From assembly GCA_036785705.1 (NCBI GenBank), contig JAWUZG010000159.1, positions 4,712,001 to 4,776,000 of the forward strand: a DNA stretch of 64,000 nucleotides, written 5' to 3'. Shown here one piece after another: positions 24,701 through 35,000 of this stretch; within the stretch, counting starts at the first letter, position 1, and each line of letters begins with the position of its first letter. The notes under the pieces were generated by a model, which worked only from the letters and a program-made list of their open reading frames with translations, was not told the DNA's origin and did no database searches. The position numbers and the translations under genes are program-made. Origin of the DNA: Acanthornis magna (Eukaryota > Chordata > Aves > Passeriformes > Acanthizidae).

Positions 24701-27700
24701 AGTGGTTCTTACCACTCACCAGTGGTGCAAAACCACTGAGCTAAATCCCAAAAGGCAGAGCAGCTGGAAATACAGATGAAAGGAATCAAACTGAGATTTT
24801 TTCCAACTAAAATTCAGAGCGCTTATTGCTGCTTCTGCAGCCACCACAGCAGTGCACACTAATGCATGTTCCTCCAGCCGGTATGGTTCAAAATCCACCG
24901 CTGCTTTAAAAACAAATAAAACAAAAACCTGGGGGAAAATAAACACATGCTGTTAAAATGTAAGACTGGTGAAAGTGACTGTGGTTTGACAGCCCGCGAG
25001 AGTGTTTATTCTTAGAATTAGACCAGCATGAACAGCAGCAGGGAAATTTCAAAGCCCTGGCTATCAGCGTGGCTCATCCCTGACCTCATCTTCCCAGGGC
25101 CAGCTCCTGCAGGGATGTGGGGTTGGAATTGCAGAGCCAAAGCATTTCAGCTCCTTCTGAGAGACTGCTGGAAAACCTCAGTGCTGTCAGGAGCTCAGAG
25201 GAGATATTCTGCTTCTAGACTGAGGAGGGCATGCAAGCCATGCACACTTCAGACAGGAAGGCACTGAAAGTGTGTGGTCAGTACACACGAAAATAACTCT
25301 CTGAATAACAGCCCGAAAATCAAATCGGTTTGTCCACAATAAAATACAACAATTACAGTAGGAGCCTGTTACTGTGTTCAGTAAATCTATTTGAAATATT
25401 CATTTGGCGTGAAGATTTTGCAAGACAAACAGATCTCTTGTGAACATGTGGATAGTAAAGATTGCAAAATCAGGGCAAGCTTCATTCAGAAAAATAAAAT
25501 CAACTCAACAAAGATTCATCGCTGCAGTTTTGGCACTTGGTTCTGATGGTTAACCATGTGCACTGTTAGCTGACAGATCAGCTTCCTTATTTGAGCTTCC
25601 TGGCTGGCAGCCACGGTTTTATCACCACGCCTTTGGCTAGCAGGGATTTTCAATCTGATCTCGAGTTTATAACCACCTGCTTAATTGTTTTGCTGAACAA
25701 GAGATCTTTAGCTGTGAACTTTTATTTCTAGTTAAATACAGGATGTCATCTATACTTATTTAATGATAAATAGAATTATTCAGAATCGGGGTAATTATAA
25801 TAATTTTATTATATATAATATATATAATAAATATAAAATATTTTATTCATTTTATATTTATATATCTAATTTCTTATATATAATATCTATTATACATTAT
25901 ATATATTATATATACAAGTATATATTTATATATAATATGTATACAATAGATATAATATATATCATTTATATTATTATTATATATAATATATAATATATAT
26001 TATTGTATCTAATATATATTATTATATATAATATATAGTAATAGATATTATATATACTATATATTATTATATATAATATATAGTAATAGATATTATATAT
26101 ACTATATATTATATAAGACATTTTATTATATATATCATTATATAATTTTGTCAAGTGATTATATTATTTATCTAATAAATATAAAATAAAGAACATCACT
26201 TAATGTCCATAAGGATTAAGAGCATCTTACATTTTGTTATGTGGGCTTCTGTTCAACAAAATTCAATCACTAAAGAGATGCAGGTAACAAAAAGATGTTA
26301 TGAAGGAAAAGTTGGCCAGCAGAAGGTGCAGTTAGAGCAGAGGAACCAATGAGTTGTGCTAAATATTTTCTTTTGTAAAACCGTCCCAAGACATCATCTG
26401 TGAGTGTGAGAAAAGCTGTGAGTGAAGTGATGATATACAGATTGTTTCCATTCTGAGCTGACTTTCTGATGGGAACCTAAGTCAGTAATGAGCAGAGATC
26501 ATTAAGCTGGAACTGGCAGAGCTGAGTGCACAGGGGATCAGCTCAGTCTGTTTAGCTCCCGACAAACCCATCCATCATCACCTGCAGCGACCACCACACG
26601 GATTCCGTGTCTGAAAAGCCTTTCTCACCTCAGCCAGCGGTCACCTGAGGTCAGCAAAACACACTTCGATTGGCAGCTCTCTGGAGCCAGCTTGTTGCTA
26701 AGGATTATCTGACTTGCACGTGTTACAGAAACCAATTTCTTTATTAAGTGACAAAACATCAGATCCCTCCAGAGTCCCATGTGCTCACACAGCACGGAAC
26801 GCTCACCAGATCCTTTCCCCATGTATCCCACACAGCACAGACACACACAACTCCTGTCCATGGCCTTGTCCTCCCCCAGAGGAAATAGAACATGTGTGAA
26901 GCACAGAGGATCAGAGCAGCAACAGTGTTAGATCAAAATCTGCCTTCTGCTTTGTTCATCCAATTTTCCTGATTCCGAAATTCATGTTATTGGCAGACAG
27001 AACTCTTAGATCATCGTGTAACTGGTCTTTACAATGTGGTCACAGAATTTCATTCAGTTACTCCTCTTTTGAACATAGTAACAAATCCCAAAATGACATG
27101 TCATTTAGGAAAAAAAACCACTTTTGCTTTCATTTAGACCCTTCAAAAGAAATGTTCTTATTTTTGGTGCTTTGTTTGAGTGAGGAATTCTCCTGTGGAA
27201 ATGTCTGGATTATTTCCATGAATTCTCATTATACTTTTATTTTAGAATTGAAGACCACTTGAGTATCTGGTATGGTGTCCTCATAACAATAACACTTCCT
27301 TAGGAGTTGTCACCTTTTAATTGATCACTAATCCTCCTGAGCATGGATAAAGCTTCACGCAGCAATATTAATGTTACTAACTGAACTGTTAGTAATTAAC
27401 TGTTATTATTTCTGTTGGATGCACAACCTCAGCTCATACTGAAATATAGGACCACTCCAAAGAAGTGCAGATCTAAAAATAATCTTGCTCATATTTTCTT
27501 CTCTTGCCTATATTTTCTTAACTTACAAAATTGAGCATCAAGCTGTGTTTGTATTACTTCAGTGGGTACTGTTTAAAAGACAATTCATTCTTTAAAATGT
27601 GTCCATAGCTACAGATCAAGATAAGCATAATTAATCACTTGACAAAAAAATACAGTGCAAACTAATTCCTGGTAATCAATCTTATCAGTGAGAAGAGTTT

Positions 27701-29579
27701 ACCAGCTTTTAATTACCTTTGTTATGCAACCTTTGTCTACACCACATAATTGCATTATTCTCTTCTGACTTACCTGCCTTTCTTTAGGTCATCTTTTCCA
27801 CTTAAGGCTCCCACTGTTCCCAGCACAAAACACTCACTATGTCAAAACAACTCTGGTGCTCTCCGTGGTCAGGACTAACAGCAGTGCTTCAGAGTCAAGT
27901 ATAAAACAATACTCAAAACATGTGTGCAGAGATAATTTCTCATTTAATTGGCAAAAGCTGCAGGGAGGCAGAGGCTCCACATTCTGCAATTTTGTGCTTT
28001 TCTACAACTGTCACCCTGCTGATCTAAGTGGTTTCTCAGCAGGGATAGAAATAGGCTTTCTATTGTCACTCTGCCTCCAACAGCTTCAATAAAAACTTTA
28101 ACTGCTTTTCCAGAAAAGGAGGAGAGGCCATGACCAAGATTTGTTTTGAATATATTACAATAATGCTTACCAGCTCCTGTTGGGAAAAGCAGAAGAAACC
28201 AGAGGAGGAATGAAAGTCTGTCTTTAAAGTAGAGAGGCAAGAGTAGCCTGAAAACAGAAAGTACTGAGGAGTTTTTGTGGGGAACAAGAAATGATAAAGT
28301 GAAATAATTAGGTTGGGGGGGCAGGGAAGAAAGAAAGAAAGAAAAAAATAAGAAGCAATTGTAGAGTTGGATGAAGGGGGGGAAGGGGAAAAAAAAAAGC
28401 AAGAAAAATACCAGAATCAACAGACGTCAAGAAAACTTCTCCAAACTTTAACACTAACTTTCTGGCCTCTCAGTGTGTGTATGATCCTCCAAGTTGCATT
28501 GGAGCCAAATTTTTAGTAAATATAAAAACTTTCCACAACATGTGTACGAGAGCAATGTAAAAGCCCCATTTACAAACAGCCAGTCTGTACAGATCCAGTG
28601 GTTACTTCCATTTCAAAGAAGTAGTGTAACTTGCTGGGAATATTAAATTGCCCGAGCAGGCCTGGCTTCCCTCATTCACATCCAGAAGTACCTTTGGACT
28701 TCCTGAGATGTTATTCCAAGTCAATCACCAGAGCAGAACTAGTGTTCATGGCACAGGAAATCTCAAATCCTGCTCCTGTTGCACTGAAATGGACCAAAAT
28801 GTCCAATACACTTATTTTAGTGTTTACCTCTGCCTTGGGAGCATTCCTAGGAAGAATCCTGGGATTTTTGAAAATCACAACTGTGCTGGTTGAGTGAGAA
28901 ATTTGTACCTCTGTCACCTGTCCATGGAGCAGGACAGTAAAGCTGCCCCATTCAGACACTTCCAGACTGCAGGAAATTCAGTCCCTGCTGGACTAATTCC
29001 AGACTAATTTCACCATCATCCACCCCCTCTTTGTCACCCCCAGAGGGCTCCCAGCATCCTGAATCACCAACAGCATTGTTGGGTTATACAAGTTCATGTC
29101 TTTGGAGAGCAGGAGCTAAAACATATCATTCTGTGGGAATTTTTAGTATTGAAATTGAATGTATGCATTCCATGGTTTGCACAGAAATGTCCCATCACAT
29201 GGCAGAAAAATTATACAAAGGGAATTTTCTAATCCTCATATTAAATTGTTTCAGGTTAACCTATACCCAGTGGGGGTAGACTTTACAGATCTGAGAGATT
29301 TGCTGCTATTTTATGTACAACTCACTTCAGTTAAGAAAGCAAAGACTTAGAACCCCAACTGTCAGACATTTGGATAATTATACAAACTTCATTGCTAATT
29401 CTACAGCTATCATGAAAATGTTATATACCTCTATTTTCTAATTTTTTGTTCTTTCTTTAGTGATATTGGTACAAAACTTTCATGTAGGCAAATTCCCCAC
29501 ATCACTGAATTAATGCACACTAAATTATTTTCTCACTGGAATGAAAATTGCAAGTCCTGTAGACTTAAAACAGGATATC

Positions 29580-29624
<45 letters not shown>

Positions 29625-31580
29625 GTGTGTTTAAAATTAGCAGAAGTCTATTTATTCAGTGCGTAGGGGAAAAGGAATGTCATTCCCCCATTTTCACTGG
29701 TAAGCTCTGACTTAAATTTACTGAGTCATAAATATTTGGCTAAAATAACCCTAAGTAATCCTGGGGTGGATTAGTGCAGGTATGGAACTCGAAGAATTGA
29801 ATGACTTGTGTGAATACATGATACTTACAGGTTGGTAGAAGTTCAAAAGACGTCATCAGGCATGGCCTCTAGCCAGGACACAGCGTGAATTTACAAATTA
29901 AGTGCCCTATCCCCCATTTGACTTAACCTATTTTACTGCTACTTTCTATTTTTCTACTCCTTTTGTTATTTTAATCTCATTAAAAGCTTTGCAATCGATT
30001 CAAAGGCAGGTCTGAATCATTGCAATTGTTCCCAAACTGTAGTCGCTGGAGCACTTGATGGTATGTGCAGAAGTTCACATCACAGTCTGAAGAACTTTAA
30101 TTCTTGAAGTCATTAGTTTTCAGCTTCATCTGATCTCATTATTTTTTTAGTGAACTGATCGCTGTGGCTGCCACAGGACTAAAAGCTATTAGCCTGTGAG
30201 AATCTTTACAAACCTGCAGTCTGTTTTGGTTACTCAGCGAGACAGGATATATACAGTGGTGTAGGACAAGGAGGCCTCTAACCTTTAGGATGTAGCAAAG
30301 TGTAACTCCCTGGATGCTTTCTCTCCACTAAGCACTGTCAGTGCACACAGCAGAGCAGCTTTTCTGCACGTGTGCTCCACCCCCACCCCTGTGTGCAGCC
30401 CAGAACTTCCAGTCCAGGGGAAATGCCTTCAAAATTTGTTTTTATTACGACTTGAAACAAAAACTTGTGTTTCCGTGGAGCACGGTTGTAAAAGACTTTC
30501 TTTTGTAACATCTTAAAATCTGGCACATTCAATTTTTCAAATATTATCTCAATGTCTCGGTATTTTTGTATATTCATGTCTATCAAAACTAGCACAGTTG
30601 CACACAGACACACATCGTCATTGCTTTCCCTATCGCTGGGATGTTCGAATCGGATTTCTCCCGGGAAATCACCGCTTTGCTCTCCTGTCACGCACGCCGG
30701 CACACCGCGGTCCCTGTCCCGGTGTGCGGGGTCCCGGGCCGGGCAGGTGCCGGGCCAGCGGCGCTCGGGGGCTCGGGGGGCTGCGCTGGGCTCCCCCCGT
30801 CCCGTCCGTTCCCGTCCCGTCCCGTCCCGTCCCGTCCCGTCCCGTTCCGTCCCGCCCCGACCCCGCCCGGGCTGTCCCCGCCCCGGCCGCGCTGTCCCCG
30901 CGGGGTCCCGGGGCTCCCCGCCCGCCCTCCGCCCGCCATTTCCCGCACTCACTCGGGGGTGTTGATCCAGATGATGTCGAGGTGGCAGTAGTACACGCAC
31001 TCCTTGTCCTTGTAGGTGTAGCAAGTGCAGCGCCGGGCCCGGTGCCGCAGCGCTCCGCCGTCCGCCCTGGCCCTGCCGCCCGCGGCCGCCGCCGCTCCGC
31101 TCTCGTCGCGCTCGCGGTGCCCCGGGCCGGCCGCCGGCAGCGCGGAGCGGGGCCGGGGCAGCGCGGACCCTGCAAGAGCGGCGCTCAGTTCCATCAGCTG
31201 TCCCACCGAGCCCCGTGCCCCGAGCCCGCACACCCCCGCCCGCAGCCCCGGCACGGCCCCGATCCATCCCCGCTCCCCGCGGCAGCACCGTTATGTTCGT
31301 GCCCCGCACCGCCAGCCCGCTGGGCTTTAAATGTGCGTGCGCCCAAAGGATGCCTTTGCCGTCCGGTTCTTTGCCGCGCACCGAGAGGGCTGTTGCTTAC
31401 AGCCTTTTGGAAGGGGAAAAGAAAAAAAAAAAAAAAAGAAAAAAAAGGCAACCAAAAAAAACCCCCAGCCAGCCTTTCTTTGTGTGCATGCGTGGAAGTG
31501 GGCAAAGAAAGACAGAAATTCGCGTTACCTGCAGTCGACGTAATCGTAAGTCCAAAGAGGAACAATAAACCCAGCTCCAT
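18704..31580 (-). CDS. EDN3: Prepro-endothelin-3, four coding exons
   Basis: Precursor of the secreted vasoactive and neural-crest peptide endothelin-3, which acts through endothelin receptors (EDNRB in particular). Joining 31580-31529, 31169-30953, 19441-19283 and 18776-18704 keeps frame at every junction and gives 166 residues. Residues 1-17 are a hydrophobic signal peptide. A furin site RARR (61-64) precedes the 21-residue mature peptide (65-85) with Cys65/67/75/79 and C-terminal HLDIIW. Trp85-Ile86 is the endothelin-converting-enzyme site. [15 protein letters not shown] then leads to an endothelin-like domain with Cys121/123/131/135 in the same spacing. This is endothelin-3, not -1, because of [15 protein letters not shown] and [15 protein letters not shown]. 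Position 4 of the mature peptide is Tyr where mammals have Phe. The protein is shorter than the human one (238 residues) because exon 4 ends in a stop. The ATG at 31580 matches the mammalian start. Synteny with ZNF831 supports the call. Confidence 0.93.
19283..19441 (-). CDS. EDN3: EDN3 coding exon 3 (endothelin-like peptide)
   Basis: The acceptor is CTCACAACAG (ending 19442) and the donor is AGAAG|GTGAGTG (GT at 19282-19281). The first base completes the Glu codon begun in exon 2, giving [16 protein letters not shown], which matches vertebrate EDN3. The exon contains the RGKR processing site and the second cysteine cluster [15 protein letters not shown]. It is 159 bp long and leaves in phase 2. 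Alternative use of an acceptor three bases further in would drop one Arg. Confidence 0.93.
24421..24477. repeat. Two adjacent perfect stem-loops
   Basis: GGGGTGT (24421-24427) pairs with ACACCCC (24434-24440). Thirteen bases on, AGGTCAGGT (24453-24461) pairs with ACCTGACCT (24469-24477) across a 7-base loop. The second contains AGGTCA/TGACCT inverted half-sites like those bound by nuclear receptors. It lies within EDN3 intron 2. Confidence 0.8.
25793..26170. repeat. AT-rich palindromic block in EDN3 intron 2
   Basis: Nearly 380 bases made almost only of A and T, dominated by TATA-type steps. A 45-base unit beginning AGTAATAGATATTATATATA is repeated at 26037 and 26082. Each unit is flanked by complementary ATATAGTA and TACTATAT, so it can fold on itself. 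Short open frames across it are artefacts. Confidence 0.9.
29582..29620. repeat. 39-base A run
   Basis: An uninterrupted run of 39 A on the plus strand inside EDN3 intron 2. No obvious retrocopy body or target-site duplication was recognised around it. Confidence 0.9.
30796..30855. repeat. CCCGT pentamer array in EDN3 intron 2
   Basis: About a dozen copies of a 5-base unit, seven of them perfect and consecutive at 30811-30845. In the EDN3 sense strand the unit reads ACGGG, so the transcript carries many G3 runs separated by two bases. The array begins about 100 bases after the exon 2 donor. Confidence 0.9.
30953..31169 (-). CDS. EDN3: EDN3 coding exon 2 (mature endothelin-3)
   Basis: The exon lies between the acceptor CTCTTGCAG (ending 31170) and the donor CCCGA|GTGAGTG (GT at 30952-30951). 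It enters in phase 1 and leaves in phase 2. It encodes an Ala/Arg/Gly-rich pro-region, the RARR furin site and the whole mature peptide through NTPE. It is very GC-rich, so neighbouring frames stay open for long stretches without meaning. Intron 1 is 359 bp. Intron 2, which follows, is about 11.5 kb. Confidence 0.95.
31529..31580 (-). CDS. EDN3: EDN3 coding exon 1 (signal peptide)
   Basis: Encodes [17 protein letters not shown] plus one base of the next codon. The donor is CTGCAG|GTAACG, with the GT at 31528-31527. The N-terminus matches mammalian EDN3 (ME-x-GL...LFGLT-x-TS). The 5' UTR continues upstream into the CpG island, but its start cannot be placed by eye. The start codon has G at +4 but T at -3, so the Kozak context is only moderate. 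Confidence 0.9.
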
Positions 31581-32060
31581 TAAACCCAAATTGCACGCTG
31601 GTTAACTGCAGGCAAAGGTGAACTGCAGGCGCGACTGAACCCTTCCAGGAGGAATCACTTCAGGTTGGAGGCAGGGAATATCCTGGGGCTGGCGGCACAC
31701 GCTGCTCCCGGAGTTAGTTCCCACACGGAGGTGTGATTTGCACTTCTCCCTCGCAGTTATTTCCCTCCAGTGCAGCCTTAGTCCTGAAGGGGAGAGTGTT
31801 GTCAAAAGAAGGGAAGATCCATCGCTTTGCTTTTCCCACACACACCTCCCACCCCACCCCCCGATCCGATCGCAAGCGGAGCTGCTGTTCTCCAGCTGCA
31901 GACGCCTCCCACCCGCCCGCAGCTGCCGGCCTCCCCCGGGGCGCGGGCCGGGGGCGGGCACGGCCCCGCACCGCCCCCGCTGCCCCGGCAGGTAACAGCG
32001 GGGACAGAGCTGCGCATCCCCCGGGACAGGCAGGGGAGGCACGGCCCGGAGCGCTGGAGT

Positions 32061-35000
32061 GCTGCTCTTGGTTCACCGCTCCTGAGGGACCTGAGCCTGG
32101 TGCTCCGTGGCTGATTCCGGGGTGATTTTATCACTTGTGTGATGAAAATGCAGCTCTGTGATTCCAAGCTGGGCTATAGATTTTAGAGTTGTTTGGAGCT
32201 TTCTTTTTTTTTAAATTTTTTTTTTCCAAAGACTCTGCCACCTATTTCCCCAGATGTAATTAAGTCACAATTTATTAATACTTTTTTTTCCCCACTTACC
32301 TCTTTTCACCTCTTTTCAGCACCTCTTTTCAGGCAAACCTACCTAGAGTGCAATGCTTCAGACAAATTTCACATTGTGTGAAATACCTGACAGGTGGACC
32401 TAGAAGAACACTCCAGCCTGTGGCCCCATTTTCTATCATAATATCAGCTATTAAGTGATAATAGGTAAAGGTTTAGGGGAACTGGCTGTATCTTTTCTCA
32501 CAGTAGTATGTGTAGTATATCCTGTTATAGGAAACTCATGTTATAGAGAGCACATGGAGAAAGATTGCAAACTTAATTGTGGCTATTTTAAATAGAAATG
32601 TAATGTTCCATTTAAGAACGTCTCAGTACTAACAGAAAGAGCTGTAGCCAAAATTTCTTTTATGTGTCCTGCCAATTTAACATATTCACTAAAATCTGGT
32701 TTGTGAGTAGAAAACTGGTTGCAGGATCTCCCAGGAATTATCCAAGAGAGGAACACTGTTCTCTAGCACCTCGCATTCTTCTCCAGCCCTGCCCCCGACT
32801 CCAGTTTCTGGTGGGGACTATCCAGTAACACTTGCAAAGAAACCTCATTAAGATGTCACGTTTTGTCAGCTTGTCAAGCCTTGCCTTTTGTCAGGGCCTG
32901 AAGATTGAGGGCTTTGGAGCTGACCATATTCCCAGCTGGTCACAAAAGCGCCATGGTCACCAGGCAGGGCAACAGCCACAAAGTTCCGTTTCTCGAGTGA
33001 GCCCACAGCTCTCTGCGGAAATGTAAATTGCCTTTATTTCACACAATTTGTGCGAATGACAAGATATTCTCAGAACCAATACTGGGGGGAAATAGAACCT
33101 ATGTAAACTGCTGAACTCAACACTAAATTGAAGTTCATGCTTGAGCTAGGAAAGAAATGCTTTAGGGATGAGTAACTGCAGTGACCTCAATGTTTGTCCC
33201 CTTTGTTTTGCTCGTTGGGGGTTCGTGTGTGTTCCAGTCACTCTCCCCGAGCATCAGCAGAGTTAGAGTTTGGCTTCACACTTCCATGGATGCTCTGTTT
33301 TCAAAAATACAGTGGCAAAACATGTCTGAAAAAAAGAATTGGTTTGAAGTTATTTCCATTTCTTATATATCTAGAAAAAGCTAATTGCTTCAGATCAGGA
33401 AGTTCTAGATATCGTACTCTCGTGCTGGTGGATACAGGATTGATTTTGACAAATGCTTATGATTGTGCTTTAACTTATCTGAAAAAGAAACAAAGATTTA
33501 TTGTGCAGTTACTGTTTAACAGAACACTGCAGTGAGTAGGAAGTACTGGTTATGTGTTGCAGGTATTATAAGTAACAATGACATGAGTCTAAATTCTGAT
33601 TCATTAATTTCATTTTCCTTATTGCAACTCTTATTCATTTTTTTAACAATTATGCAAATTTGTCATAGAATTTAATAACATATAACTATATCATAGCTAT
33701 AGATATGTCATAGCAAAAAAAAGTTATATTATGTGTGAACTGATTTAACAGCATTTTCCTAAAAAATATTATTCTGTTTTCTAAACGACGTTTTGAAGGC
33801 ATCTTCTACATTGCTCTACTTTTTCTTCCCTGTGCTGTTTAATCTCTGAAGAGCCAGGGGAGACCATATCAGCACCCAATGCAGCGCAAACAAAACGAGT
33901 CATAAAATATTTTTTTAAATCAGCTACCAGGGTTCAGAAATTAAGGGCAAGGGTTTGGCCAAATGACCTCATGTGAGCTTTAGAAGATAAGACATAGACT
34001 CTACAGGAAGAAATACTCTCATCAAAGGAATTCATAGTCCTGGCTGCTGTAGGCCTGATTCTCATTTACACTGATTATCAAGTTGTTTGGGTCATATATT
34101 ACCTAACAACTTGGGAACTTTTTGTTTCATAAATACAGCAGTCTCAAAACAAGAAAGCTGGTTAAGGAAATAGCAACAAATAAGTCTTAAAAACCCAGGG
34201 TCCATTTTGAGTTGAGATAAGTAGTAAATATCTGGATGCCATGGTTAGTGATGGTCACATGTGATGCAAAATAGTTTTGTGTATCTATTTAATGATTATG
34301 CTTGCATTTAGTGAAAAAAAAGGGAAAAAAAAAGGAGAAGTAACCTTGGAGGTAGCAGGCAGAGATTGAAAGCCGAGAGATCCAATTCATAGTATTTTTC
34401 AGCTTTTCCTTTAAAATTGTTTTAGCTTCATAGGTTCTTTTTTCTTTTCCAATTCCAAGACCTTTAGGGTGGATGGGTACTTTGCATAAATCTCGAGAGC
34501 CTTGGACAAGGAGTGTGGAGTTAATCCTTCACTTTATCCCTTCCATCTTCCCATCCCAAACATATTCCTTCCTGCCCTTGTGCAGCCCAGTCTGGCAGTG
34601 CTGCGAGCGCCAGCTCTGCTCTCCACACACAATGGGAATTCCCCAGTCCTGGGACACTTCCTCATTCTTAGGGCCACCCAGGCAGCTGAAGAAAGACAAT
34701 CAGCAGATCTGCCTCGTTGCCGGGTGTAAATATTGTATATTTGAGAACTTCTAATTGACTGGAGGGAGAATAATCTTAGGGATGAGGTCAAGGCTGAAGG
34801 AGTCCTGGAATGTGGAGCAGCTGAAACAGATGATGTTAAGGAAAGTAAGCTCAGATTCCAGATTTTATATGCGAAAACCCTGGGCTGCCATTTCAATTAG
34901 GAACATAATCTTGGGTTTGTTTAGTGCTCCTCTGCCCCTCATATCCCTGTTTTATACATCCACCCTGTGATTGTGGGGCAATCAGAGCCCCCAGCAGTAA

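Larger units (their letters stand above)
19442..30952 (-). other. EDN3: EDN3 intron 2 (about 11.5 kb)
   Basis: Non-coding intron between the mature-peptide exon and the endothelin-like exon. It holds an AT-rich palindromic block, two adjacent stem-loops near 24.42-24.48 kb, a 39-base A run and a G-rich pentamer array near its 5' end, all listed separately. Purine-rich simple sequence lies at 28310-28405. No open frame in it looks like a gene. Regulatory elements may be present but cannot be recognised by eye. Confidence 0.8.
30690..32060. promoter_or_regulatory. EDN3: CpG island over EDN3 exons 1-2 and promoter
   Basis: This is a markedly GC- and CpG-rich stretch in otherwise AT-rich sequence. 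It is densest at 30700-31260 and 31880-32060 and covers EDN3 exons 1 and 2 and the region just upstream of the start. I saw no clear TATA box upstream of the ATG, which fits a CpG-island promoter. The transcription start is not placed. Confidence 0.6.

Noticed and set aside
29513..29710. Lys-rich open frame
   Set aside because: Produced by the 39-base A run.
30338..31381. 347-codon minus-strand open frame
   Set aside because: It reads through EDN3 exon 2 and into introns in a different frame from the endothelin peptide.
30598..31605. 335-codon plus-strand open frame across the EDN3 CpG island
   Set aside because: It is antisense to EDN3 exons 1-2. GC-rich DNA has few stop codons, and the product is Pro/Arg/Ser low-complexity from the CCCGT array.
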